Source: Clitopilus passeckerianus
Lineage: Eukaryota; Basidiomycota; Agaricomycetes; Agaricales; Entolomataceae
Direction: 5' to 3'
DNA: 40,382 bases
NCBI GenBank assembly: GCA_944990035.1
Contig: CALYLX010000109.1
Location: 1-40,382 of the forward strand
In this document: positions 25,693 through 35,540 of the stretch, one piece after another
How the letters are laid out: the number at the start of each line of letters is the position of its first letter
How positions within the stretch are numbered: position 1 is the stretch's first letter
The notes under the pieces: generated by a model
Seen by the model: the letters and a program-made list of their open reading frames with translations, nothing else
The model's database searches: none
Told to the model about the DNA's origin: nothing
Program-made: the position numbers and the translations under genes

Positions 25693-26119
25693 CTAGCTAT
25701 GGCTACATTGCTTTTTAATGGGTGAAGTAAATTGTTGAAAATTAATATTTAATTGTATATTAATTTTTCTGATTACATAAAAATTATAATTGCTATGTAA
25801 TAGTAGAGTTAAGATTTTATCTTTAATTTGAAAAATATTTTTAATTATTCTTGAACAAAGATGTTTTTTTATTATCAATAATAGCTGTAACATTAATAAT
25901 TTTATATTCCCCGAAGTTGAAAAAAAAAGTATCATTGTTTTTCAACTCATCAAAAATAGCAAAAAGAAAATCGTAATTTTCTAATAAATTATTATTAGAA
26001 AATACAAAACTATGGAATGTACCCTTTTGATTGTAAAATACTTCTAATAGTTTAGTGTCAGGAGTAACCGATTTATTACTTTGTTTCTTCTCTTTTTTAA
26101 GGTTTAATTTACCTAATAG
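25693..26119 (-). pseudogene. Orphan coding remnant of unknown origin
   Basis: The minus strand has an open frame complement(25841..26119), 92 codons without ATG. It reads like real protein (DTKLLEVFYNQKGTFHSF, then NNLLENYDFLFAIFDEL). A second frame, complement(25693..25935), continues in the +1 direction with IKNIFQIKDKILTLLLHSN to SPIKKQCSHS. Together they look like a decayed gene with a frameshift near 25,850. The shift direction is opposite to those in atp6, atp8 and nad5. No family is recognised; a relic of a mitochondrial-plasmid polymerase is possible but unproven. Confidence 0.4.
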
Positions 26120-26255
26120 TTATTTAAAAATAAAATATTTTATTTTTATAAACTTTTAAGTATAAAATCGGAAAACTAAAATCTAAAAATCAAATACTAA
26201 GCAATGTAGCGCTTAATTGATTATTGAATATTCTAAAGGGGTTATAAAAATAAGA

Positions 26256-28475
26256 TTAAAATATATTTTGTCCAGATTTTATTGTAATAGAGAACGCACC
26301 TCTCTTATTTTTTCTAGTGTATCTTGCTACATCTAAGAAGTTAATTTTTCCTCTTTGTGTTGCACCTCTTTGTGTAATTTTTACAGTTTGTCTTGGTACT
26401 ACACTTTGTGTTAATAATCTACCTCCTACTTTAATTTTTATTCCGGATAGGAAAGCAGGGATATTTACACAATCTTTCCAATTTATATTATTTTCTTTTT
26501 GTGTTTTAGCGCTAGCGCTTAAAGGCAATTTATTTAAATTTTTAATAACTGCTTTTTCAAACAGTCTTCTAATAATAATTCTTAATTTAATTTTATTAAT
26601 CATAATACCTAATAGGTTAACTAGTATATTACTATCGTTATAAGGGTAATGTAATCTAGTTAAATCAAATTCTACAGGTTTTTTAAATAATTTACTTAAA
26701 ATTAAGGACAATAATTTAAATTTATTATGGAAAACAGTATTTAAAGCAAAATTAGATAAATTTCTTAATTTTACTCTAACATTTTTTTTTAATTTTCTAA
26801 ATTTATTATATTGTTTTTTTGCTAGAACTAATCTTTTTTTTTTATTTTTACCTTTATAAGCTTTATTTGCTATTAATTTTTTATATTTTAAAATATTAGG
26901 AACAAATAAAAAGTAAAATAATCTTATAGTTATTTTATCCGGAGTAATAATGAAAATAGGTTTACTAATTAAACAATACATTGATTTAAATGAAGCTTGT
27001 AATAATTTATAAACTTTAAAAATTAATTTATTAACAAACCCTAAAGATCCTTTTACAAAATTATAGTCAACAAGATTATTGTAATGTATTAAAATCCCTT
27101 TTTTTTTCATATTATAAATACTCATTGATTTTAAATATTGATTTATTAACGGTTGCTCATTTTTAGAACATTCTTCTAGGAATAAATTATTTTTTAAATC
27201 TATAGCTGCTCCAGCTCCAGCCTCGTTTGTAATAATAACTTCTTCATTATTACTTTGTGTAGGTGCTAACGCAGGAGACATTAGCGTACTAGAATTTGTA
27301 TTAATATTTAAAGATGTAGCGCCAGCGCACTCTCTTCCTACAAAAACATCGCTATGTAAAGTAGAAAATAAATTATTTACTTTATTATTATTAATTAAAT
27401 TTTGTTTTTCTAAAATTAAAGAATTTAATTCATTAATTATTGAGTCTCCTTTTTCTATAATATTTAGTAAATTTCTTCGTACTACTTCTTTACTTTGCTG
27501 TACTGCACCTGTCCCGTACGGATATCCGGCGCTATGCGAAGCACTACTAATTACAGATATATCTTTTTGACTTGTTATGTGTGCGCTCTTTAAAGAATTT
27601 AAAGGTAAAAAATTATTATCTAGTAAAATTATATTTTTGATATTATTTTTTTTAGAAATAGAAGATACCCCCATAGTCATAGTAGAGTGCGCTGTTTTTA
27701 TATTATTTTTATGCACATTATTTTCTAATAATAAGGCGTCAGCGCATACATTTTTATTTAAATTAAAAAAGTTTTTTACTAAATTTCCTCTAGTTTTTTT
27801 TTTTAAACTTGCATTTGCACCCTTGTTTTTTAAAATTAGTAAAGATAAGTTACCAAGAAGAATTTTTTTTAAAGAACTTAATCTAATAAAAATTTTTGCT
27901 GCTGCCTTTTTTTTTTGTAAAATAGATTTTTTGTTTGAAATTTTTGCGTTGTCTCTATTTACTGTCTGTACTTCTACAGTACTTACAGGGAAATATAGTT
28001 TTTTATATTTATTAGAATAAAACTGAGGTTTAAATAATTGTATCGGCAAAAATAAACCTAATTTAAAGAAAGAATTAAAATATACAAAATAAGGTAAATA
28101 TCTGTTTATTAAATGTAAGTAATTCTTATAAATATTGTTTATATTATAATTATTATCTTCTTTAATTTCTTCTATTAATTCTTTTCTAGTTTCAACTATT
28201 GGATTATTATTAAGCACCTGAGCACTAGATGTGTGAAACGAATTTAATTCTTCTACTTTATTTATTATATTTAAATTAGAATTATATTTTTCTAATACTT
28301 TTGAATATAATTTAACCCTATTTTTATTATTTATCCCTGAAACTGAAGAAGAAGGTTCACTCTTATTTAAATCATTGTTATATTTATTTGTTTTAATATC
28401 AAATAATTTTTTCATTGTAATAGGAACATTAAATAAAGGTATAATTTTATTTTCTATACTATACTTATTATTCAT
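26256..28475 (-). CDS. rps3: Ribosomal protein S3, enlarged
   Basis: Small-subunit mitochondrial ribosomal protein. The C-terminal ~200 residues are diagnostic: KPVEFDLTRLHYPYNDSNIL, IPAFLSGIKIKVGGRLL, VVPRQTVKITQRGATQRGK and the end TRKNKRGAFSITIKSG. The total of 739 residues is much longer than most fungal Rps3 (roughly 300-450 from memory). The extra length lies in the N-terminal two thirds. At least five GC-rich stretches there and in the C-terminal part keep the frame: near residue 245 (CADALLL), 317 (SHSAGYPYGTG), 383 (ECAGATS), 402 (LAPTQ) and 654 (LSASAK). The one near 317 contains GTCCCGTACGG, like the core of the full-length GC element. Start ATG at 28,475, TAA stop. Confidence 0.92.
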   Translation of the reverse strand: MNNKYSIENKIIPLFNVPITMKKLFDIKTNKYNNDLNKSEPSSSVSGINNKNRVKLYSKVLEKYNSNLNIINKVEELNSFHTSSAQVLNNNPIVETRKELIEEIKEDNNYNINNIYKNYLHLINRYLPYFVYFNSFFKLGLFLPIQLFKPQFYSNKYKKLYFPVSTVEVQTVNRDNAKISNKKSILQKKKAAAKIFIRLSSLKKILLGNLSLLILKNKGANASLKKKTRGNLVKNFFNLNKNVCADALLLENNVHKNNIKTAHSTMTMGVSSISKKNNIKNIILLDNNFLPLNSLKSAHITSQKDISVISSASHSAGYPYGTGAVQQSKEVVRRNLLNIIEKGDSIINELNSLILEKQNLINNNKVNNLFSTLHSDVFVGRECAGATSLNINTNSSTLMSPALAPTQSNNEEVIITNEAGAGAAIDLKNNLFLEECSKNEQPLINQYLKSMSIYNMKKKGILIHYNNLVDYNFVKGSLGFVNKLIFKVYKLLQASFKSMYCLISKPIFIITPDKITIRLFYFLFVPNILKYKKLIANKAYKGKNKKKRLVLAKKQYNKFRKLKKNVRVKLRNLSNFALNTVFHNKFKLLSLILSKLFKKPVEFDLTRLHYPYNDSNILVNLLGIMINKIKLRIIIRRLFEKAVIKNLNKLPLSASAKTQKENNINWKDCVNIPAFLSGIKIKVGGRLLTQSVVPRQTVKITQRGATQRGKINFLDVARYTRKNKRGAFSITIKSGQNIF
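27504..27544 (-). repeat. GC-rich element inside rps3, in frame
   Basis: On the plus strand, GCACCTGTCCCGTACGG then ATCCGGCGCTATGCG and GCAC. This matches the GCACC...GTCCCGTA start of the full elements. In rps3 it codes for SASHSAGYPYGTGAV. Confidence 0.65.
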
Positions 28476-28922
28476 TATATTTATTTTTTTTTTTTTTTTT
28501 TTTATAAATTAATATATTATATTATATTAAAATTATAAAATATTTTAACTTTGTATTTTTATAAATAATATATTATTTTATTACAAATTAAAACGCAAAT
28601 TAAATTTAAAATATTTAATTTATTATAAGGTTCACTCTATTCTTGCCCTGTAAATTTATTAATTAATTTATATTTATATGTATTTTTTCTTTTTCTAAAA
28701 CTAAAAATACTATTTAGCAGAGGAGGGAATAAATATGAGATAAACTTTTTTTTTTAAAGTTTTTTTATTTTTTTTTTAATAAGACATATTAAGGCTTATT
28801 TTTTAGGATATACATACGTTCCCTAAAGGAAATAAAAAAGAAGCTTAAAAAAGAAAAATGAAGACGCCTTTTACCAATAACGAGCGTTTATTTAATCTAA
28901 TTTAAGTTTCCTTTTTTATTTT
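28476..28922. other. Spacer between trnM/I and rps3
   Basis: About 450 AT-rich bases on the 5' side of rps3, with long T runs. No gene supported. Confidence 0.6.
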
Positions 28923-28997
28923 AAGCCGAAAGAAGGAATCGAACCTTCTTTTTATCGTCATGAGTGATATGTTTTAACCAATTAAACTACTTCAGCC
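28923..28997 (-). tRNA. tRNA with CAU anticodon (Met or Ile)
   Basis: Acceptor GGCTGAA/TTCGGCT, D arm AGTTTAATTGGTTAAAAC like yeast elongator Met, and anticodon loop CTCATGA. One of three CAU tRNAs. Confidence 0.78.
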
Positions 28998-29051
28998 TAA
29001 TTATTAAAATAGACAATTTTGGTTTTTCTCTTTTTTATTTAATTGTAAAAT

Positions 29052-29123
29052 TGCCGAAAACTGGAATTGAACCAATATTTAAATCTTACAAGGAATTCGT
29101 TTTACCAATTAAACTATTTCGAC
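29052..29123 (-). tRNA. trnT: tRNA-Thr(UGU)
   Basis: Acceptor GTCGAAA/TTTCGGC and anticodon loop CTTGTAA (TGT). The anticodon stem has a T-T mismatch. Confidence 0.88.
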
Positions 29124-29148
29124 TTATTATAATATATATAAATTTTTT

Positions 29149-29220
29149 TGCCTCGGGAGAGAATTGAACTCCCATCTCAATTTCTTCAGAATCACGCTTT
29201 GACCACTAAGCAACCGAGGC
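29149..29220 (-). tRNA. trnF: tRNA-Phe(GAA)
   Basis: Perfect acceptor GCCTCGG/CCGAGGC and anticodon loop CTGAAGA (GAA). Confidence 0.92.
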
Positions 29221-29351
29221 TTAAAAAAGCAATAAAAAATAAATTATGAAATTTGCTTAATTAATACCTTTTTATAATTAATTATAGTAGCCCTAAAAAA
29301 AGATTAATTTATTTTTTATACAGTAGCTTCACATAAACGATGGCGCAGTAA

Positions 29352-29421
29352 TGGAGAAAGATAGAATCGAACTATCATTTTTGTAATGCAACTACAACTG
29401 ATTACCATTATCGGATTCCCC
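29352..29421 (-). tRNA. trnA: tRNA-Ala(UGC)
   Basis: Anticodon stem TTGTA/TACAA with loop GTTGCAT (TGC), T arm GATAG TTCGATT CTATC, acceptor GGGGAAT/TTTCTCC with one mismatch. Confidence 0.87.
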
Positions 29422-29663
29422 CTTTTTTTTAATTTTTTCTTTAAAATATACTTCTTTTATTTATAAATAAAATTTTTATATTTTTTTACACTGCTCCAAT
29501 TACAATTACGTAGCCTAATCAACAGAGGCTTCGCATTCTATTCGCATTCTCAACAAAGGGGGTGCAGCTACGCAGCCTAATTAAAATTATTTTAAAGTAA
29601 AGTTTTACTGTACTGACACCTTGCTTCGCCTTCGCATAATAATTCTAACTTTAAATTATATAT

Positions 29664-31106
29664 TTATATAGTATAAAGTAAAGCAGAAGTAGTAATATGT
29701 AGAGGGTTTAATAATACATTAGGTATAATACCAAAAATAATAGTTGGTATTAATAAAGTAATTAAAATTGAATACTCTCTTCTATTTATGTCTTTTAATA
29801 TAGGTAAATAAGGTGAATATGAACCATAAGATAATCTATTATATAAGAATAAAGAGTAGCAAGCAGATAAAACAATACCAGTAGCACCTAAAGAGGCAAT
29901 AATAGGATTTTTTTCAAATATTCCTATTAAAGATAATTGTTCTCCTAAGAAATTTAAACTTAAAGGTATTCCTGTATTACATAAAGTAAAAATAAAGAAT
30001 AAAATAGTAAATACTGGCATATAAGTAGCTAAACCTCTAAGATAATGAATTATTCTTTTTCCTGTTCTATCGTAAATAATACCTCCTACACAAGTAAATA
30101 GAGCTGGACTTACGAAACCATGAGCTAAAGCTAATAATAAAGCACCTTCAATACCTTGTATTGTATTAGAGAATAAACCTAAAACTAGAACACCCATATG
30201 TGCAACACTACTATAAGCAATTAATCTTTTAGTATCTTGTTGTATAATTGTAGACAATGAAGCATAAATAATAGTTATTACTGCAATAGTTTGAACTAAA
30301 GGACTAAAATAGTAAGTAGCATCCGGAAAGAAATTTATTAATACTCTAATATAACCGTATGTAGCTAATTTTAATATAGTTGCAGCTAGTATAATAGACC
30401 CTGCTAGAGGTGAGTCACTATGTGCTTTAGGTAACCAAATAATAAAAGGATATAATGGTGTTTTAACCGCAAAAGCTATGAAAAACCCTAACCATAAAAT
30501 TTTTTGACTATCTAAACTAATTTCAAATAAAGAGATTAATTGGAAGTCTGTTGAACCTATATAACTATATATTGTTAAAATACATAATAACATTGGTAAA
30601 CTACCAGCTAATGTATATAAAAATAATAAGAAAGCAGATCTGAATCTATCCATACCATGACCAAAAACTAAAATTACTATAAATAAAATTGGTAATACAC
30701 TTTCAAAAAAAATATAAAATAATAATAAATCTAGAGATACAAAAGCACATATTTGTAAACTTTCTAATAATAAAAAGGAAATTAAAAATAATTTTATATT
30801 ATTATTTATATTAGCATAGTTAGATAATATTGCTACTGGAGTAATAAATGTTGTTAATAAAACAAAGAATAGTGATATACCATCTATACCAAAGTTTAAA
30901 TGACAAAAATTTAATTGATTAAACTCAGATACAAATTGATATTGAGTAGTATTTGAATCAAACTGATACCATATAAACAATGAAATAAATAAATTTAATA
31001 AAGATGTAGTTAAAGCTATTTTTTTCATTTTAATAGCTTGATCTTCTTGTAATGGAAATAATAGTAATGAACCTATAATAGGTATTAGAATTAATAATGT
31101 TAACAT
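29664..31106 (-). CDS. nad4: NADH dehydrogenase subunit 4
   Basis: 480-residue antiporter-like subunit of complex I with about 14 membrane helices. Conserved WLPKAHSDSPLAGSIILA with the key Lys, LIAYSSVAHMGV, and the Glu of ESLQICAF/FFESVLPILF helices. Complete frame, TAA stop. On the minus strand after nad6, with 319 non-coding bases between them. Confidence 0.97.
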   Translation of the reverse strand: MLTLLILIPIIGSLLLFPLQEDQAIKMKKIALTTSLLNLFISLFIWYQFDSNTTQYQFVSEFNQLNFCHLNFGIDGISLFFVLLTTFITPVAILSNYANINNNIKLFLISFLLLESLQICAFVSLDLLLFYIFFESVLPILFIVILVFGHGMDRFRSAFLLFLYTLAGSLPMLLCILTIYSYIGSTDFQLISLFEISLDSQKILWLGFFIAFAVKTPLYPFIIWLPKAHSDSPLAGSIILAATILKLATYGYIRVLINFFPDATYYFSPLVQTIAVITIIYASLSTIIQQDTKRLIAYSSVAHMGVLVLGLFSNTIQGIEGALLLALAHGFVSPALFTCVGGIIYDRTGKRIIHYLRGLATYMPVFTILFFIFTLCNTGIPLSLNFLGEQLSLIGIFEKNPIIASLGATGIVLSACYSLFLYNRLSYGSYSPYLPILKDINRREYSILITLLIPTIIFGIIPNVLLNPLHITTSALLYTI

Positions 31107-31425
31107 ATTAAATTTTTTAAAAGATTTATTTAATTATATAATACACATAATAAAATTTTTATTTTTATTATATATTTTTAAATTTTAATTTTACTTTAAT
31201 ATCTTATTTATTTGATATTCTCTTTTAAAAAAACCAAAATTTTATAAGAATAATCAATAATATTATTACTAGTTTAGTATATTGGTATTAATATTAGTAT
31301 TCTAATTGTTAAATATAGGTTGAAGCACAGAGGGGTGCTTGTGCTTCGCATTATAAAAAAAAATAAAAATTTAATTAAGTAATTTTCTACTATTTAAGAT
31401 TATAATACAAATATTTTATTTTTAA
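31107..31425. other. Spacer between nad6 and nad4
   Basis: AT-rich, no gene. A small GC-richer patch (AGCACAGAGGGGTGCTTGTGC) near 31,325 can form a short hairpin. Confidence 0.55.
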
Positions 31426-32058
31426 TTAGCTTCTCATTTTGCTATTATTTCTTGAAATAATAATAGTAGCAAACATTGCCAATAGTAAAATTATACTTAA
31501 AGTAATTAATAAAGAAGCTCCATATGTGTATAAACCGTGACCTAAAACTTCTATTTGTTGGAATTCTGTAATAATAACATCAGAAACTGAAGATGAGAAG
31601 TGATTGTTTACTATAGAATTTATTAAATCTAGAGATACAACATTAGAATCAGATAATACACTATTAAAATATGTTATTTTATCTAAAATTATTGATAGTG
31701 CCGGTACATTATTAAAATTAAAAGGTATTATTTGGAATATAATAAAGATAAACAAAGATCCAATAGCAATAGCTAAAGGTAAATTTTTAGTATATTGGCT
31801 TCCAGTTTCTAAAATATCTGTTAATTTAATATTAATCATCATAATTACAAAAAGGAAAAGTACTGCAATAGCACCTACATATATAACAATATATGATATA
31901 CCTACAAAGTTTACACCTATAAGAATTAAGTATAAAGCTGCTTGAACAAAAGTAGAAATTAAAAAAATCACAGATATAACTGGATTTTTAGAAGTAATAG
32001 AGAATATACTTGAAAGTAAAGTACCGAAAGCTAAAATATTTATTAATAAGTTTGTCAT
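31426..32058 (-). CDS. nad6: NADH dehydrogenase subunit 6
   Basis: 210-residue complex I membrane subunit. The conserved stretch YIVIYVGAIAVLFLFVIMM (third helix with the pi-bulge) is at about residues 55-75, and GHGLYTYGASLLITLSIILL is in the C-terminal part. Complete frame, TAA stop. Confidence 0.96.
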   Translation of the reverse strand: MTNLLINILAFGTLLSSIFSITSKNPVISVIFLISTFVQAALYLILIGVNFVGISYIVIYVGAIAVLFLFVIMMINIKLTDILETGSQYTKNLPLAIAIGSLFIFIIFQIIPFNFNNVPALSIILDKITYFNSVLSDSNVVSLDLINSIVNNHFSSSVSDVIITEFQQIEVLGHGLYTYGASLLITLSIILLLAMFATIIISRNNSKMRS

Positions 32059-32653
32059 TTTTTTTTTTAATTTTTTTTTTTTTTAGCCTACTTATTAATT
32101 ATTACTTTATATTTTAATTTTATTTTTAATTAGTTTAAAATATAAATATTAAAATATTTATATTCTACACATCTTGCCTTATTCTACAACTATTATACAA
32201 CTATAAAATTAAGTTATTTTTAAATAGAAGTTAGGAAAATTAAAAAATTATTATAAATTTTTAAAAGTAAAAATAATTAAAGGCTTTAAGACTAATTTTA
32301 TAAAAAATTTTATTATAATAAAAAGTAGGTTTAACCTAAAAGCATTTTCTATATTATTAGCACCAGGTGCGGTGCCTTGTTTTATAGAAAGGATGACTTA
32401 GCATTCAAAAAAATTTGTTTTTTAATTTAAATATAATATAAACTTTATTTTTATTTGTAATCTAAAGTATTTATTATTAATTCTTAATAAATTATTATTA
32501 TAATTTATTTATTAAATTTTTAGTTATTAGTTATATTTAAATATATAACAATAATAAATTATAGTTTATACTCTGCTACTTGCAAAGCACAAAGAAAAAA
32601 TATAATTTATATAAAAATAATATATATACTTTTTTTAACTTTTTATATATTAA
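32059..32653. other. Spacer between nad6 and trnD
   Basis: About 595 AT-rich bases on the 5' side of nad6. Only the short GC-rich element at 32,359 stands out. Confidence 0.6.
32359..32380 (+). repeat. Short form of the GC-rich element
   Basis: AGCACC joined directly to AGGTGCGGTGCCTTG. It equals the full element without its inner GTCCCGTAGGGGC hairpin, so the full form may be a nested insertion or this one an internal deletion. Confidence 0.8.
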
Positions 32654-32726
32654 CGAGCCCTTCCAGATTCGAACTGGGACCACCCTAATCGACAATTAGG
32701 TACTCTACCAATTAAGCTAAGGGCCC
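32654..32726 (-). tRNA. trnD: tRNA-Asp(GUC)
   Basis: Acceptor GGGCCCT/AGGGCTC and anticodon stem CCTAA/TTAGG with loop TTGTCGA (GTC). Confidence 0.92.
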
Positions 32727-32948
32727 CTTTAATTTTCGCTTATATACTTTTAAATTAAAAAACAAATTTGTTTTTTAATTTTTACCTGTTTTACCTTAAT
32801 ATTACTATATTAGAAATTTAAATAAAAATTAGCTGATTTAAATTTTTTATTACTATTAAATTATATAAAAAAAGTTTGTTTTTAATTCTATTTTTAAATA
32901 AATAAAAGAAGTTTAGTTTAAATGGATTATTCCTTATTAATAATTATT

Positions 32949-32986
32949 AGCACGCGAGTCCCGTAGGGGCAGGTGCGGTACCTCGA
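32949..32986 (+). repeat. GC-rich nested hairpin element (plus copy)
   Basis: AGCACGCGA + GTCCCGTAGGGGC + AGGTGCGGTACCTCG. It forms an inverted pair with the copy at 33,752, enclosing trnI copy 1. Confidence 0.85.
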
Positions 32987-33055
32987 TTTATTTTTTTCTA
33001 GATCTCTCGGATCTTTTACTTTTTTTAGTCCACAAAACTATATATTAAAAATATA

Positions 33056-33124
33056 AGCCTATAATTTAACGGTAGAATTATTTCTTAATAAAGAATCTGT
33101 AGAAGTTCAAATCTTCTTGGGCTC
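33056..33124 (+). tRNA. trnI: tRNA-Ile duplicate with AAU anticodon
   Basis: Nearly identical to the trnI(GAU) at 35,242. The anticodon loop here is TTAATAA, giving AAT. Relative to the other copy, three G to A differences fall in the anticodon arm and create a C-A mismatch at the top of the stem. Acceptor and T arms are intact. It may be a decaying copy or an AUU-reading variant. Confidence 0.7.
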
Positions 33125-33845
33125 AATAAAATCTTTTCTTTTCTGTTTGCTTCCTTTTTTATTTTTAGATGCTAGCGCAAAGCAGCCAACGTATATTTTC
33201 TTTGTGCTTTATACTATTTGTGCTTTTTTTTTTGTTTAAAAAATATAAATTACTTTTGAAACTTAGCTTTTTTAAGATAAAAAAAGGTATGAATATTGTT
33301 ATAGTGTAAAATTTAACTATTAAAAACAAAAAAATTTTTTTGTTTTTCTCTTCCTATAAATTTAAGGTTAAAAAAAGAACTGGAACTTATAATTTTAATT
33401 TCCTCTATTTTATTTTTAGTAGGTTAAATTTTTAAATATTAAAATTGTTTTAAAGTATTTAAAATAAAATTGGGAAAGTAAAGAAGGAAAAAAAAAACAA
33501 AGAGTATATCTAGATTAAGATCTATTATTTGTTTTAGAGCTTTACAATTATCTTATTTTTAAATTTTCTAAAAAGGCCAGCTAATCTTTATTATCTTTTT
33601 ATTTTAGTATTCTACGGTAGCAGCGCTATCACGTAAAATGTAATAATTACATTATAAAACAGAAAATAAGAGTACTTTTTAATCATACTTTATTAAAAAA
33701 ATAAGTAGAGTAGTTGTAATCTAAAACAAGTAAATCATTTTATGATAAAATCAAGGTACCGCACCTGCCCCTACGGGACTCCTGTGCTAAATTTGAATAT
33801 TAGATAGAATGGTGATTAAAATAAATTTTTATAATATAATAAAAA
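33125..33845. other. Long spacer before nad1
   Basis: About 720 AT-rich bases without a gene. It holds the inverted GC-rich element at 33,752-33,788 and the nad1 leader. Confidence 0.6.
33752..33788 (-). repeat. GC-rich nested hairpin element (inverted copy)
   Basis: The reverse complement reads AGCACAGGA + GTCCCGTAGGGGC + AGGTGCGGTACCTTG. Both this copy and the one at 32,949 have GGTACC where others have GGTGCC, so the two are sister copies. Confidence 0.85.
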
Positions 33846-34862
33846 ATGATTAATAATAATATTATTTCAACAATAATAAGCTTACTTCTTAATTTAATAG
33901 ATGTTTTAGCTATTATTTTACCTGTATTATTGGCAGTTGCTTTTATGACTATCATAGAAAGAAAACAATTGGCCGCTCATCAAAGAAGAGTAGGACCTAA
34001 TACTGTAGGTTACTATGGTGTATTACAACCTTTTGCAGATGCTTTAAAACTAATTCTTAAAGAAACTGTAATACCTTCTCAATCTAATAAAGTATTATTT
34101 TATTTAGCTCCTGTTTCTACTTTAGTATTTAGTTTATTAGGTTGGGGTGTTATTCCTTTTGGACAAGGAATTGCAATCTCAGATTTCTCATTAGGAGTTT
34201 TATATAGTTTTGCTTTATCTTCATTAGGTGTATATGGTGTATTACTTGCAGGTTGGTCTGCTAATTCTAAATATGCTTTTTTAGGATCATTGAGATCTAC
34301 TGCAGCAATGATTTCTTATGAATTAATACTAAGTTCAGCAATATTAATAGTAATATTATTAACAGGTTCATTAAACTTTACTAATATTATTGAAAGTCAA
34401 GAGGCTATTTGGTTTATTGTACCGTTATTACCTGTATTTATATTTTATTTTATTTCAATATTAGCTGAAACATCAAGAACACCTTTTGATCTACAAGAGG
34501 CTGAATCCGAACTAGTAGCTGGTTTCTTTACTGAACACTCATCTGTTCCTTTTGTATTTTTCTTCCTTGGAGAATATTCTTCAATAGTTTTATTTAGTTG
34601 CTTAACTTCTATTTTTTTCTTAGGAGGATATAACTTTCCTGAAATATTTGTAAATGATTCATTTATTAATTTACAAGCTATTGTATTAGGTTTAAAAACA
34701 TGTGTTTTCTGTTTTTTCTTTGTATGGTTCAGAGCTACTTTACCTAGATTAAGATATGATCAATTAATTGATTTATGTTGGTTAAACTTATTGCCTGTTT
34801 GTGTAGCATTTATTATACTTGTTCCAAGTATTTTAGTGGCTTTTGATATTTCTCCTTATTAA
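33846..34862 (+). CDS. nad1: NADH dehydrogenase subunit 1
   Basis: 338-residue complex I subunit forming part of the quinone chamber. Conserved MTIIERKQLAAHQRRVGPN, the quinone-site loop AETSRTPFDLQEAESELVAGF, and the C-terminal RATLPRLRYDQLIDLCW. Eight membrane helices expected. Complete frame, TAA stop. Flanked by the two trnI copies. Confidence 0.97.
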   Translation: MINNNIISTIISLLLNLIDVLAIILPVLLAVAFMTIIERKQLAAHQRRVGPNTVGYYGVLQPFADALKLILKETVIPSQSNKVLFYLAPVSTLVFSLLGWGVIPFGQGIAISDFSLGVLYSFALSSLGVYGVLLAGWSANSKYAFLGSLRSTAAMISYELILSSAILIVILLTGSLNFTNIIESQEAIWFIVPLLPVFIFYFISILAETSRTPFDLQEAESELVAGFFTEHSSVPFVFFFLGEYSSIVLFSCLTSIFFLGGYNFPEIFVNDSFINLQAIVLGLKTCVFCFFFVWFRATLPRLRYDQLIDLCWLNLLPVCVAFIILVPSILVAFDISPY

Positions 34863-35241
34863 TTTTTTAATATAAATTTAAATAACCCCTCTGTATATTG
34901 TGTAGTGAAAAGATTCAAACAAATTTTAGGCGTTAACGCTAGGTCAGCTTAACTATAATAAAATAAATAAAGGGTAGTTCAAAATAATATAAACAGTATT
35001 TATTTTTAATATAAAACCAAAAGAATTAATCTTTAAATTTATTTTAATAAAAGTAGTTAAGTTTTAATATTATAAATTCTATAAATTTATAATTTTATTT
35101 TCAGCACATTAAAAAAATATATAAAAATTTATTAAAAAAAAATAAAAAAAAAAATAAATAGAAAAGCTAGCTAGGCGTATAAATATTAAAAAAAAATATA
35201 ATATATATAAGAAGGCGCCGCGCTAGCACCTAGCAAAAAAA
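34863..35241. other. Spacer between nad1 and trnI copy 2
   Basis: About 380 AT-rich bases without a gene. GC-richer patches GGCGTTAACGCTAGG near 34,929 and GGCGCCGCGCTAGCACC near 35,214 belong to the short palindromic clusters. Confidence 0.6.
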
Positions 35242-35310
35242 AGCCTATAATTTAATGGTAGAATTATTTCTTGATGAGGAATCTGTAGAAGTTCAAATCT
35301 TCTTGGGCTT
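35242..35310 (+). tRNA. trnI: tRNA-Ile(GAU)
   Basis: Anticodon stem ATTTC/GGAAT with loop TTGATGA (GAT), T arm AGAAG TTCAAAT CTTCT, and acceptor AGCCTAT/TTGGGCT with one mismatch. Likely the functional Ile tRNA for AUU and AUC. Confidence 0.9.
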
Positions 35311-35503
35311 AATAAAAATATATTTTTATTATGTATTGCTAATATAGTGTGAAGAGATAATTTTATTAAATTGTTATAGTGTTAAGCCTATTATTTTTTT
35401 AGTTTTTAATTTAGCTTTGCTTAGTTTTGGTTATTCAAAGTCCTAAAGTCAAAGTCGAAAAAAAATAAAGAAACAATTAGTATATTATAAAAAATTAAAT
35501 TTT

Positions 35504-35540
35504 GCACCAGGAGTCCCGTAGGGGCTGGTGCGGTGCCTTG
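35504..35540 (+). repeat. GC-rich nested hairpin element
   Basis: GCACCAGGA + GTCCCGTAGGGGC + TGGTGCGGTGCCTTG, between trnI and cob. Otherwise the ~520-base spacer before cob shows no gene. Confidence 0.85.

Noticed and set aside
26317..28020. Plus-strand open frames opposite rps3
   Set aside because: They are antisense shadows of rps3, whose product is recognisable.
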